Positions 20,066-28,803 of a stretch of DNA of 64,000 bases are shown piece after piece (within the stretch, counting starts at the first letter, position 1; each line of letters begins with the position of its first letter). Both the position numbers and the translations under genes were made by a program. Location of the stretch: the NCBI GenBank assembly GCA_029688995.1, contig JARULA010000003.1, forward strand, positions 186,001 through 250,000, written 5' to 3'. The notes below the pieces were generated by a model. That model ran no database searches and was not told the origin of the DNA. It saw nothing but the letters and a program-made list of their open reading frames with translations. The DNA is from Marinilabiliaceae bacterium ANBcel2. Its GTDB lineage: Bacteria; Bacteroidota; Bacteroidia; Bacteroidales; Marinilabiliaceae.

Positions 20066-20450
20066 CCTCTGTTATTTCATCCGATATTGCAAGCTTACCA
20101 TTTATAAGAGTTGCAGTTGTAATTACCCCTTTAAGAGAGAGCTTATTATCGGGGAGTTTATAAATATCCTGATAAAAAATATATTTAAAACCTTTCTGTT
20201 CAACTCTGGTTTTAACAACAAAGCGGTCTTTACTTTTAAGCGGATGCTTATAGGAAAGGTCGGCACGTGCAACAACAGCTACAACTCCTTTATAAAACAG
20301 TTCGGTAAAATCGAGTCCTAAACTTAACAAAAACTCATGACGTGCATGCTCAAGGTAGTTGAGATAGATGCTGTTGTTAACAACACCTTGAAGATCACAC
20401 TCATAGTCACGAACTTTATACTCTAACTCATTGTGATATTTAGCAGGCAT
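20046..20450 (-). CDS. Hot-dog fold acyl-CoA thioesterase (second copy)
   Basis: A 134-residue 4HBT-type protein: YKVRDYECDLQGVVNNSIYLNY contains the probable catalytic Asp (D19) and the following loop, then LEHARHEFLLSLG. Substrate is unknown. It is convergent with lrgB and their coding ends overlap by 20 bp. It differs clearly from the copy at 13.8 kb: it has NNS where that copy has HGN in the active-site loop. Confidence 0.85.
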   Translation of the reverse strand: MPAKYHNELEYKVRDYECDLQGVVNNSIYLNYLEHARHEFLLSLGLDFTELFYKGVVAVVARADLSYKHPLKSKDRFVVKTRVEQKGFKYIFYQDIYKLPDNKLSLKGVITTATLINGKLAISDEITEAIQTKL

Positions 20451-20508
20451 ACTTTAATACTTTAAGTTTATTTTAACCGCTTAAAATTACTAAAATAGTT
20501 CAAATCGT

Positions 20509-21168
20509 TTAACTGTTTTGGATATAGTGTGAGTCGGGAATTTTTTCAAGTTGCCTAAATAGCTGATTAGCATTTAAAACAAAAAAGGATCTTATATCAA
20601 ACCCCGCTTTTTTAAATGCTTTTGCCATATATGTGTTGCAGTTGTTAAAGAGGTGATACCTGGGTTTTGAAAGAAAAAAACGGCTTTGAACCGACTCTTC
20701 ATCTGCGGCAATAATAGTGTTGTTATTATCTCTCTTTAGTGAGTTAGAGACAAAGCTTGTTAGTTTATCCAGTTGCGATTTAGTTACTTTAATCTCTTTT
20801 ATTCGGGCATTTGGTCCGTATGATCTTTCTGGAGAAATGGTAAAAGGGTAAAGTTGTATAACCCCTTGCGTTGGCCATAAAACTGCTCTGGCACCTATAA
20901 AGAATGGACGGCCGTCGCTCATAAAAAATTTTTTATCGCCCCAGCCCACATCAATATATTTATAGTCGTTGTAGGTTTTTATTTCGGGAAAAATATTATC
21001 GCAGATATCCTCAATATAAAAAATTAATCCTGTATGCCATGCTCTTTGAACAACATATACAGTGCAATCCTTACTCTTGTTTATATCATTGTTGTTGTTT
21101 GCAACAGCCACTGAAAAGAGCAGTAACGCAATTAAAAATAGTATAAAATGTTTTAAAATTTTCAGCAT
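20509..21168 (-). CDS. DUF2459-family exported protein
   Basis: The N-terminus is a signal peptide (MLKILKHFILFLIALLLFS, then AVANNN). The mature part has family-type segments AWHTGLIF, DVGWGDKKFFM, LWPTQGVIQLYP and a late FNNCNTYMAKAFKKAG. This matches the DUF2459 / TIGR02117 group of unknown function. The conserved His and Cys could form a hydrolase-like site, but that is speculative. It is divergent from the fumarase gene 72 bp away. Confidence 0.75.
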   Translation of the reverse strand: MLKILKHFILFLIALLLFSVAVANNNNDINKSKDCTVYVVQRAWHTGLIFYIEDICDNIFPEIKTYNDYKYIDVGWGDKKFFMSDGRPFFIGARAVLWPTQGVIQLYPFTISPERSYGPNARIKEIKVTKSQLDKLTSFVSNSLKRDNNNTIIAADEESVQSRFFLSKPRYHLFNNCNTYMAKAFKKAGFDIRSFFVLNANQLFRQLEKIPDSHYIQNS

Positions 21169-21204
21169 TATTAGTCCATTTTTTTTAATAACGAAAAATT
21201 TCTT

Positions 21205-21212
21205 TAATTTTG
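21205..21212 (+). promoter_or_regulatory. Possible -7 box (TAATTTTG) for fumarase
   Basis: The octamer fits the TAnnTTTG consensus and leaves a 28-nt leader to the ATG. No good -33 element is seen at the expected spacing. Confidence 0.3.
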
Positions 21213-21240
21213 TTTTTTATAAAATAAAAATAATCAAATT

Positions 21241-22851
21241 ATGGCGGATTTTAAGTATCAAAAACCTTTTCCTGTTGAAAAGGATTCAACCAGGTACAGA
21301 CTGTTAACAAAGGATTATGTTACTACAGTTGAAGTTGACGGAAAAAAAGTTTTAAAGGTTGACCCTGAAGGACTTTCACTGTTAGCAAAAGAGGCTGTTT
21401 CAGATGTCTCTTTTTATCTTAGAGCATCACACTTACAAAGCCTTGCTGATATTTTAAAAGATCCTGAAGCTTCGGATAACGATCGTTTTGTAGCCCATAC
21501 AATGATTATGAACCAGGTAGTATCTGCCGAGGGAGAATTACCAACCTGTCAGGATACCGGTACTGCCATAGTTATTGGTAAAAAAGGAGAGAGAGTATGG
21601 ACAGGCGGCAGTGATGCCGAAGCCTTGTCAAAAGGAATTTTTGATACCTATAAAGATAAAAATCTTAGATATTCACAGGTAGTTCCCTTCTCAATGTTTG
21701 AGGAGAAAAATACCGGGACCAACTTGCCCGCCCAAATAGATATATATTCCGAAGAAGGAAATCAGTATGAGTTTTTATTTATAACAAAGGGAGGTGGATC
21801 TGGTAATAAAACCTTTTTATATCAGCAAACCAAGGCATTGTTGACCGAGGAGGCCTTAACAAAATTTGTACAAGAGAAGATAAAAGATTTAGGTACATCA
21901 GCCTGCCCTCCATATCATCTTGCATTAGTAATTGGAGGTACATCTGCCGAAGCTACTCTTGCAACTGTTAAAAAAGCCTCTGCCGGGTATCTTGATCATT
22001 TGCCAACAAGTGGTAATGAAGGCGGACAAGCTTTTAGGGATCTTGAATGGGAAGCTAAAGTGAAAGAGATATGTGAAAAGAGTTCAATTGGAGCACAATT
22101 TGGTGGAAAGTACTTTGTTCATGATGTTAGAGTAATTAGATTGCCCCGCCATGCAGCTTCATGCCCGGTGGGCTTAGGTGTTAGCTGTAGTGCCGATCGT
22201 AACATTAAGGCTAAAATAACCGAAGAGGGTATTTTTGTAGAGGAGCTTGAGAAGAATCCATCAAGATTTGTTCCCGAGCGTGCCCCCGAGTTAGCCGACC
22301 CTGTTGATATAGATTTGGACAGACCGATGGATGAGGTATTAAAAGAGCTTTCAAAGCATCCTGTTAAAACACGATTGAACCTTAGCGGAACCTTAATAGT
22401 TGCACGTGATATAGCTCATGCCCGCATAAAAAAGATGCTTGACGATGGAGAACCAATGCCCGATTATCTAAAGAAACATCCTGTATATTATGCTGGACCG
22501 GCTAAAACACCATCAAGGATGGCATCAGGAAGTTTTGGTCCAACAACAGCAGGTCGTATGGATGCATATGTAGAGCAGTTTCAAAAAGAGGGTGGTTCAC
22601 TCATAATGCTTGCCAAAGGAAACAGATCGCAGGCCGTTACCGATTCATGTAAAAACCATGGCGGTTTTTACCTTGGCTCAATTGGCGGACCAGCAGCAAT
22701 CCTTGCAAAAGACAGCATAAAATCAGTTGAAGTAATCGACTTTGAAGAGCTTGGAATGGAGGCAGTTAGAAAAATACGCGTAGAAAATTTTCCCGCTTTT
22801 ATCATTGTTGATGATAAAGGAAATGATTTCTTTGCCGAGATGGGAATGTAA
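21241..22851 (+). CDS. Fumarate hydratase, class I (iron-sulfur)
   Basis: Class I fumarases interconvert fumarate and malate using an oxygen-sensitive [4Fe-4S] cluster. The three cluster ligands are expected at C103 (PTCQDTGTA), C222 (SACPPYH) and C316 ([10 protein letters not shown]), by comparison with E. coli FumA. The C-terminal beta domain is fused ([24 protein letters not shown]), giving a 536-residue single-chain enzyme of FumA/FumB type. It serves the TCA cycle or the reductive branch of fumarate respiration. A T-tailed hairpin follows. Confidence 0.95.
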   Translation: MADFKYQKPFPVEKDSTRYRLLTKDYVTTVEVDGKKVLKVDPEGLSLLAKEAVSDVSFYLRASHLQSLADILKDPEASDNDRFVAHTMIMNQVVSAEGELPTCQDTGTAIVIGKKGERVWTGGSDAEALSKGIFDTYKDKNLRYSQVVPFSMFEEKNTGTNLPAQIDIYSEEGNQYEFLFITKGGGSGNKTFLYQQTKALLTEEALTKFVQEKIKDLGTSACPPYHLALVIGGTSAEATLATVKKASAGYLDHLPTSGNEGGQAFRDLEWEAKVKEICEKSSIGAQFGGKYFVHDVRVIRLPRHAASCPVGLGVSCSADRNIKAKITEEGIFVEELEKNPSRFVPERAPELADPVDIDLDRPMDEVLKELSKHPVKTRLNLSGTLIVARDIAHARIKKMLDDGEPMPDYLKKHPVYYAGPAKTPSRMASGSFGPTTAGRMDAYVEQFQKEGGSLIMLAKGNRSQAVTDSCKNHGGFYLGSIGGPAAILAKDSIKSVEVIDFEELGMEAVRKIRVENFPAFIIVDDKGNDFFAEMGM

Positions 22852-22879
22852 TAAACAGTTTTCTTTTTACAGTAAAATT

Positions 22880-22906
22880 GGGTTGCTTAACGGCAGCCCT
22901 TTTTTT
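22880..22906 (+). terminator. Rho-independent terminator after fumarase
   Basis: Stem GGGTTGC / GCAGCCC (one G-U pair) with a 6-nt loop, followed by seven T. It lies 29 bp after the fumarase stop codon. Confidence 0.75.
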
Positions 22907-22937
22907 GTTACGCTAATTGCTTTTATTATATGCCAAT

Positions 22938-22999
22938 GCTTTGTTTTTGTGCGGTGTTAAATTTAAACTATTTGTGTAAACTTATATCAGGACAAGTCA
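22938..22999. mobile_element. Relic terminal fragment of an IS3-family element
   Basis: This 62-bp stretch is nearly identical to the end of the IS3-family element at 57188-57247, sharing TGTGCGGTGTTAA, CTATTTGTGTAAAC and a CAAGTCA terminus. No transposase gene is attached. It marks an old insertion or recombination point next to hipBA. Confidence 0.75.
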
Positions 23000-23096
23000 A
23001 TTTGAAAGCCTTTATTCAGACGCTACAGAACTCATAAAGCTCATCACAAGCATCATAAAGTCTACCAAAGCCAATATTAAAAATTAACCATTGAGT

Positions 23097-23127
23097 ATTG
23101 ATAATTGACAATTAACATGTATCTTTG
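23097..23127 (+). promoter_or_regulatory. Bacteroidota-type promoter of hipBA
   Basis: ATTG at 23097-23100, a 19-bp spacer and TATCTTTG at 23120-23127 match the phylum consensus well. The start codon of hipB is 38 bp further on. Confidence 0.6.
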
Positions 23128-23165
23128 CATGACAAATCATTCACTAAGAATCAAAAAACAGCTTT

Positions 23166-23519
23166 ATGACTGATAAATCATTCAAAGAATGGGCATCCAT
23201 GAGCGACAAAGCATTAGCTGAGCACATCGGTACATTTGTCAGACACCAGCGTATGGAGCAAAATAAAACGCAGGATGAGCTTGCCACTGCTGCCGGCATC
23301 AGTCGATCTACCTTAAGTTTGTTGGAGCGGGGTGAAACGGTGACAGTCACCACACTAATTCAGGTGTTAAGGGTTTTGGACCAACTTGCGGTACTAAATG
23401 CTTTTGAAGTGAGGGAAACGATAAGTCCACTGGCATTGGCAAAACTGCAAAGAGTAAAACGCCAACGGGCACGAAGCAAACCCGGGAAAGACGAAAACAA
23501 AGAAGATACAGATTGGTAA
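23166..23519 (+). CDS. hipB: HipB-type XRE antitoxin/repressor
   Basis: A 117-residue protein with an XRE HTH: FVRHQRMEQNKTQDELATAAGISRSTLSLLERG (about 28-60). The basic tail ends KDENKEDTDW. It precedes hipA by 3 bp, the normal antitoxin-first order, and should bind operator DNA and neutralise HipA. The surrounding IS relics and different base usage suggest horizontal acquisition. Confidence 0.88.
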   Translation: MTDKSFKEWASMSDKALAEHIGTFVRHQRMEQNKTQDELATAAGISRSTLSLLERGETVTVTTLIQVLRVLDQLAVLNAFEVRETISPLALAKLQRVKRQRARSKPGKDENKEDTDW

Positions 23520-23522
23520 AAG

Positions 23523-24830
23523 ATGAAGGTAGCAGAAGTAAAAATATGGGGAAAGTTAGTAGGTGCCGTAGCATGGGACCCAGACTCCGGATTGGCTACT
23601 TTTGAATTCGATCCCGGATTCAAACAACTTGGCTGGGATTTGGCTCCGCTAAAAATGGCTATTTCTGATAGTCGGAATCAGTTTACATTCCCAGAACTAA
23701 GAAGGGATAGAAACTTTGAATACGATACCTTCAAAGGTTTACCCGGTTTATTGGCCGATGCTTTACCCGATAAATACGGAAATCAATTAATCAATCTATG
23801 GCTGGCACAGCAAGGACGACCACAGGACAGCATGAATCCTGTTGAAATGCTTTGCTTCATAGGCTCAAGAGGTATGGGTGCACTGGAATTTGAGCCGGCT
23901 GTACTTAAAGAAAACAAAAGAACATTTTCTGTTGAAATGGATAGCCTGGTAGCTACAGCACAAAAGATGCTTGACCAAAAGGAATCCTTTACCACTAATC
24001 TCAACAAAGACGAAGAACAAGCCGTATTAGAGATTTTGAAGATTGGCACATCTGCCGGTGGTGCTCGTCCAAAAGCCCTGATTGCATGGAATGAAAAAAC
24101 AGGCGAGGTAAAATCCGGACAAACTAAAGCACCTAAGGGATTTGAACATTGGCTTATCAAACTCGACGGGGTAAGCGATGTACAGTTAGGCAGCAGTCAT
24201 GGCTACGGCAGAGTGGAAATGGCTTACTACAATATGGCCATAGCTTGTGGCATAAATATGATGCCATCACGCTTGTTGGAAGAAAACGGCAGAGCTCATT
24301 TTATGACCAGGCGTTTTGACCGGGAAAACGGTAAAATCAAACACCACATACAAACCTTTTGCGCTATGAAGCATTTTGACTACAACCTGGTCAATAGTTT
24401 CAGCTACGAGCAGCTCTTTCAGTGCATGCGGGAATTAAAATTGACATATGCCGATGCGGAGCAGATGTTCAGAAGAATGGTTTTTAACGTGATTGCACGA
24501 AATTGCGATGACCACACCAAGAATTTCTCCTTTTTGCTCAGGCAAGGAGGTAAATGGGAACTGGCACCGGCATACGATGTATGCCATGCATACAGACCCG
24601 GCAGCGAATGGGTCAGTCAGCATGCATTAAGCATTAACGGAAAGAGGAAGGACATTGAAAAGGCTGATTTATTGGTTATTGGAGAGTCCATTCGATGTAA
24701 AAAAGCATCAGAAATTATAGATGAAATCAAAGGCACAGTCCATCAATGGAAAAGATTTGCGGATGAGGTAAAAGTGAAACCAACCTTGCGTGATGAAATA
24801 GCCAAAACTCTTTTAAACCTTCAAAAATGA
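23523..24830 (+). CDS. hipA: HipA-type serine/threonine kinase toxin
   Basis: Full-length (435 residues) HipA-family kinase. The N-terminal couple_hipA domain (about 1-125) is followed by the ATP/autophosphorylation loop GTSAGGARPKAL (175-186). The catalytic loop is RNCDDHTKNFSFL (326-338) with N327, D329/D330 and H331, and the Mg-binding Asp lies in APAYDV (D352). E. coli HipA phosphorylates glutamyl-tRNA synthetase; the target here is unknown. All catalytic motifs look intact, so the pair with HipB is probably functional. Confidence 0.93.
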   Translation: MKVAEVKIWGKLVGAVAWDPDSGLATFEFDPGFKQLGWDLAPLKMAISDSRNQFTFPELRRDRNFEYDTFKGLPGLLADALPDKYGNQLINLWLAQQGRPQDSMNPVEMLCFIGSRGMGALEFEPAVLKENKRTFSVEMDSLVATAQKMLDQKESFTTNLNKDEEQAVLEILKIGTSAGGARPKALIAWNEKTGEVKSGQTKAPKGFEHWLIKLDGVSDVQLGSSHGYGRVEMAYYNMAIACGINMMPSRLLEENGRAHFMTRRFDRENGKIKHHIQTFCAMKHFDYNLVNSFSYEQLFQCMRELKLTYADAEQMFRRMVFNVIARNCDDHTKNFSFLLRQGGKWELAPAYDVCHAYRPGSEWVSQHALSINGKRKDIEKADLLVIGESIRCKKASEIIDEIKGTVHQWKRFADEVKVKPTLRDEIAKTLLNLQK

Positions 24831-24837
24831 GATATAA

Positions 24838-25065
24838 AGGCACAAGGCATGCGAAATTGTAGGTGAAAAAGAAGTGTTCGGGCAATGCATTGCCTGGGTA
24901 CGCCTGATGGAGGACGGAAGTTTCCATGAAGTTCCATTCGATTAGCTGGAAAAACCATCTACTGCCTTTTCTATGCCTTACTTACGATTTGTGTCTATAG
25001 CTGCAAAAATTAAAGATGAAGTTGCCCGTAAAAACATATTAGCTCCTTATGTAAGCATTCAGTAA
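24838..25065 (+). pseudogene. Decayed fragment of a large helicase-like (SNF2/DISARM-type) protein
   Basis: One frame reads CEIVGEKEVFGQCIAWVRL then HEVPFD, a TAG stop, and in the same frame LEKPSTAFSMPYLRFVSIAA followed by KIKDEVARKNILAPY before a final TAA. The segment ISIAAKIKDEVA..LLAPYES is, as I recall it, typical of the region just before the helicase motifs of large SNF2-type helicases. Only about 75 codons remain, with no start codon and an internal stop. The family assignment is from memory and tentative. Confidence 0.4.
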
Positions 25066-25123
25066 ACCCCCTCTTGGTGGGATAGAATAAGTGTTATTTT
25101 CAAATGTAGGAAACACTTTTCAC

Positions 25124-25345
25124 AAATTAGTCTGTTTGTTTTTTAAAATTATGAGGTAGGAGCTCAGCAAGATCTTTGCTGTAATCTGTATCGTACCTGT
25201 GGACGTTTTCCAGAAAATAGATCATCCAATCACGGAAGTTAGCATCGTTATTTTTGCAACAACCCAGCATGGAGTAAATAATGGCAGCATTCTCCGCTGA
25301 TTGATGATTTCCACAAAACAACCAGTTTTTCTTCCAAAAGCGATG
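25124..25345 (-). pseudogene. IS66-family transposase C-terminal remnant
   Basis: The minus-strand frame encodes RFWKKNWLFCGNHQSAENAA, IIYSMLGCCKNND and, near its end, DLAELLPHNFKK. This matches the C-terminus of IS66 TnpC transposases (GRKNWLFAGS..GA..AA.IYSLL..CK, then ELLPWN/HN). The first Met-like codon is TTG and everything upstream is lost. It bounds the hipBA patch on the right. Confidence 0.7.
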
Positions 25346-25410
25346 GTTACATTGTTTCCTTGAATTGATTTGAATGTGGGGATTAACTGTGCCCTACCAT
25401 TTCGTTTTAA

Positions 25411-25665
25411 TTAAACACCTAAAATGCCAAAGAAAAAACCTATTATTCCAGCTGCAAGTCCAAACCAAAAACTAAGGGTTGTCCATTTTTTTGCATTTGC
25501 CGAAGTGCGAAATGCTCCCTGAACATCTCCGGCATAAAATCGGGATTCAACTTTTGCAGCGTTTACAATGCCTACTATCCCAAAGGGTAAACAGCAAAAA
25601 AGCGTTACTAATATTGATTCAGCTAACCATGTTTTTGGAGGGGACTGTCTGTAAAGATTATCCAT
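25411..25665 (-). CDS. CD225/dispanin-family small membrane protein
   Basis: Two hydrophobic segments flank a loop. The first is PPKTWLAESILVTLFCCLPFG, the loop is IVNAAKVESRFYAGDVQGAF, and the second is LSFWFGLAAGIIGFFFGIL. This is the CD225 pattern (PP.TWL..SI...LFCC.PFGI.....A..V). Bacterial members are of unknown function. I chose the internal ATG (MDNLYRQSPPKTWL, 84 residues); a start at 25704 would add 13 residues. Confidence 0.75.
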   Translation of the reverse strand: MDNLYRQSPPKTWLAESILVTLFCCLPFGIVGIVNAAKVESRFYAGDVQGAFRTSANAKKWTTLSFWFGLAAGIIGFFFGILGV

Positions 25666-25943
25666 GAGATAAAATTTTGAGTTTTGTTGAAATTGTAAGT
25701 TCAACTTAATTAAGGCTTAACTTCAAATATATCAATATTTTTCTGTTTTTTGCTTAATTGGTGGCTAAAACAGTTCAAAATGTACAGTTTATACTTTTAT
25801 TGAGTATTCACTCTTTTTGCTTATAGAGTTTTTGTGAACTTTTTTTTATTTTGCAGTTATGAAGATAAAGGAGAATGCAATTTTAGTAAATTAGGTTGTT
25901 TTCTATATTGAGTTTTTTTATTGTAAAATTATTAGGTTTGATT

Positions 25944-26450
25944 ATGAGACCCAGAGAGGTGGTAGTTAATGATAAAATGCAGAGTGATTATCGTTATGTT
26001 TTAACTCAACCCGAGGGTTGCTGTTTTCATCCCGATTTTAAACCGGATTTAACACCTGCTGAGATGTTGCAGCTGGGTATATTTGGCGGAAAGTATATTA
26101 CCGACTGCATGGATGAGTTTCCTGCCTCATGGTTTAAAAATGCAAAGCTTTCACCTGATAAACACAATAAGGAGCTAAATTATTTTAAGGTTTCGGCCTC
26201 TAAGCCTCTATCATATTGGATCGAAAAAGGTTGGATAAGGGATCAGGATCCAAGGGGTTGGTTTCAGTGGTATTGCCGGTATTATATGGGTAGGCGGTCA
26301 CAGGATGATGAGAGACAAATTAAAAGGTGGAAAGCTATGAGGCGTCATATTGGTCAGCTTGAGAAAAATTGTTATAAGGGTGATATTCAGTGTCGTCCCG
26401 TACAACGGCAGGCACTTTTACAATGGGCATACGATTCTCGCTTAATTTAA
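25944..26450 (+). CDS. Conserved Trp/Tyr-rich hypothetical protein
   Basis: 168 residues from the ATG at 25944 (MRPREVVVND); a TTG at 25896 would add a hydrophobic 16-residue leader that I consider unlikely. Striking segments are EGCCFHPDFKPDLTPAEMLQ, GIFGGKYITDC, IRDQDPRGWFQWYCRYYMGR and DDERQIKRWKAMRRHI. No catalytic motif is recognised. The density of Trp, Tyr, Arg and His suggests a compact ligand-binding or nucleic-acid-binding fold. I believe similar proteins occur widely but can name no function. Confidence 0.65.
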   Translation: MRPREVVVNDKMQSDYRYVLTQPEGCCFHPDFKPDLTPAEMLQLGIFGGKYITDCMDEFPASWFKNAKLSPDKHNKELNYFKVSASKPLSYWIEKGWIRDQDPRGWFQWYCRYYMGRRSQDDERQIKRWKAMRRHIGQLEKNCYKGDIQCRPVQRQALLQWAYDSRLI

Positions 26451-26892
26451 TTTATATATTATAATTGGCATACAGCTCAATTAGATAATATTTTATTAGT
26501 TTTATTTTTATGTAGTAAAATGAGTTTAGCTTTTATTGATATGGATGATTAACATTTAAAGAATAAGATTGAAGAGGAGATATTAAAAACCGAGAAGCTA
26601 ATAATTGAAGATATAAGAAAAATTTAAATTTTATTAATTTTTATATGTAAAATATACCGTCACTATTTTGTATTTTTGTCATGTTTCGGAAAGTAGTTTT
26701 TCATTTGAAACAGTTTACTTACCAATACCTGTTAAATTAAAAGAGAATATAGTTTATATATAGCTTGTTTTTACAGGTGTTTTTTATGAAATAAGTTGTT
26801 AATTGTTGGTGATATTTACTTTTCCTTCTTTTATATAACTTGATTGTTATCACTGATTAATAAAAAAATAATAAATACTAAAAGATACAAAT
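26451..26892. other. 442-bp AT-rich intergenic region upstream of the DUF4914 gene
   Basis: The region holds one possible gene remnant (26520-26627) and a TAnnTTTG-like octamer TATTTTTG at 26671-26678. The octamer lies about 215 bp before the DUF4914 start and has no clear -33 partner. Nothing else is supported. Confidence 0.4.
26520..26627 (+). pseudogene. Possible remnant of a TraR/DksA-like small regulator
   Basis: The frame reads MSLAFIDMDD, a TAA stop, then HLKNKIEEEILKTEKLIIED and a final stop. The second part resembles the N-terminal helix of small TraR/DksA-type proteins of Bacteroidota (KKIEEEI.KT). It is too short to be sure, and it could be chance. Confidence 0.25.
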
Positions 26893-28803
26893 ATGTTATC
26901 ACAACTTGAAAAACAGGGAGTTGTTGTGCCACAGCAAATAAAAGATTTGCTTGAGGCATCTCCTAAAGTTCACTATTTTAATTCTACCGATGAGTTAGTT
27001 GATGCATCAACCAATGGTCCCGAGAATACTTCTTTTGAAGTAAAGTATGATATTCCGGGTAAAGGAGAGTATGTTGAGGCTATTGTTCATAAGGTTTCTA
27101 ATGGTATTTCGGCTAACTATACTGAGCCTTATATGCGTCGTCGTGATCCAGGTACAATGGTTATAGCTGATGATAAGCCATCAGATAAAGGTCGTTTTAA
27201 GGATGATTTTGGTTATGATTTTTCTGAGTTAAGGAATGAGACCTTTGATTGGCTTAAAAAACAGGAGCTTGCTGTATTTGTTTATTATGCAGGTAATCAC
27301 CCTGTGGGTGCAGGTGGTATTGCTATTGCTCCTGCCAATGCCGGTTTTTTTGCTCTTGGATTAGCATTCTTACAAAAAATATTACCATTTAATGACCTTC
27401 CCGAAAAATTTGCTTTGGATTCGGTTATTTATGTTGCTCCTCCATTTAGACATACACATTTTGATGGTAAGCAAAAGGTAGTTCATAACCGAAGAGATGA
27501 GATTCATGAGCTTTTCTCTTATAATCTTTATCCCGGGCCAAGTGCTAAAAAGGGATTATATGGTGTATTGCTTTCAAAAGGTGAAGCTGAAGGATGGGTT
27601 ACAGCTCACTGTTCTACTGTTCAGGCTATTAATCCTTATGATAACAGCACTAATTTTATGCATGAGGGTGCCAGTGGAGGAGGTAAGAGTGAAATGTTGC
27701 AAATGATACCTCGTGAGCCCAATGGACAGGTTAAAATAGGGTATAATATGCATACCAATGAGGAGCGTTTAATAAATATACCTCTGTTTTGTACATTTCG
27801 ACCTGTTACTGATGATATGGCGCTTTGTCATCCTACTTACCAAAAGGGTAATGGCAAATTAACTGTTGCTGATGCTGAAAATGCATGGTTTATTCGTGTA
27901 GATGGTGTTCATAACTATGGAGATGATCCGGTTTTGGAAAAAACTACTGTAAATCCCTCTAAGCCTATTTTGTTCTTAAATATTGATACTCTTCCCGGAG
28001 GAACTGCAATGCTTTGGAACCATATCGAAGATGAGCCGGGAAAAAAGTGTCCAAATCCACGTGTTATTGTGCCCCGTGATATGATGCCCGATGTGATGAA
28101 TAAAAAGGTGTCTATTGATGTTCGCAGTTTTGGGGTGCGTACTCCGCCCTGCTCAGCCGAAGATCCATCTTATGGTATTTTAGGAATATTTCATATATTA
28201 CCTCCTGCTCTTGCATGGTTATGGCGTTTGGTTAGTCCGCGCGGACATGCTAATCCAAGTATTACCGGAACCGGTAAAATGGAGAGTGAAGGAGTAGGTT
28301 CTTACTGGCCTTTTGCAACAGGTAAACGAGTTGAGCATGCTAATTTGCTTTTAGAGCAGATGATTTCAAATCCTCGCGTACGTTATACCCTTGCTCCTAA
28401 TCAACATATAGGTGTATGGAAGGTTGGTTTTAAGCCTCAACTTATAATGCGTGAATACTTAACTCGAAGAGGTAATGCAAAATTGCGCTCAGAGCAGTAT
28501 CAGCCATCAAGATGTTCTCTATTGGGATATGAGTTGAACTATCTTACAATTGAAGGAGCCAAAATACCTTCACGATTCCTTAAGGTTTATAAGCAGGCTG
28601 AGGTTGGTACTAAAGGTTATGATGCCGGAGCAGATCAGTTGATTGAATTCTTTAAAAAAGAGTTAAAGCAGTATCAAACTGATGATCTGCTTCCTTTAGG
28701 ACATAAAATTATTGAAGCATGTTTAAATGATGCTTCAGTTGAGGAGTATAATGAGCTACTTCCAATGGAGTATAAGTATGCATTTTTTAAAAAGAATAAA
28801 TAA
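26893..28803 (+). CDS. DUF4914 protein with PEPCK/HPr-kinase-like P-loop
   Basis: A 636-residue protein of the DUF4914 family. A phosphate-binding loop, GASGGGKSEM (259-268), resembles the P-loop of PEP carboxykinase and HPr kinase. Further conserved segments are APPFRHTHFDGK (182-193), NPYDNSTNFMHEG, LFLNIDTLPGG and HANPSITGTGKMES. No signal peptide or membrane span is obvious. The function is unknown; a nucleotide-dependent kinase or carboxykinase-like activity is inference. Its stop codon overlaps the purE start by 1 bp, so the two are co-translated. Confidence 0.8.
   Translation: MLSQLEKQGVVVPQQIKDLLEASPKVHYFNSTDELVDASTNGPENTSFEVKYDIPGKGEYVEAIVHKVSNGISANYTEPYMRRRDPGTMVIADDKPSDKGRFKDDFGYDFSELRNETFDWLKKQELAVFVYYAGNHPVGAGGIAIAPANAGFFALGLAFLQKILPFNDLPEKFALDSVIYVAPPFRHTHFDGKQKVVHNRRDEIHELFSYNLYPGPSAKKGLYGVLLSKGEAEGWVTAHCSTVQAINPYDNSTNFMHEGASGGGKSEMLQMIPREPNGQVKIGYNMHTNEERLINIPLFCTFRPVTDDMALCHPTYQKGNGKLTVADAENAWFIRVDGVHNYGDDPVLEKTTVNPSKPILFLNIDTLPGGTAMLWNHIEDEPGKKCPNPRVIVPRDMMPDVMNKKVSIDVRSFGVRTPPCSAEDPSYGILGIFHILPPALAWLWRLVSPRGHANPSITGTGKMESEGVGSYWPFATGKRVEHANLLLEQMISNPRVRYTLAPNQHIGVWKVGFKPQLIMREYLTRRGNAKLRSEQYQPSRCSLLGYELNYLTIEGAKIPSRFLKVYKQAEVGTKGYDAGADQLIEFFKKELKQYQTDDLLPLGHKIIEACLNDASVEEYNELLPMEYKYAFFKKNK

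Larger units (their letters stand above)
22907..23165. other. Intergenic region between fumarase terminator and hipB
   Basis: Apart from the IS-end relic and the hipBA promoter, positions 23000-23096 contain only short AT-rich sequence and no ORF that I can support. Confidence 0.5.
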
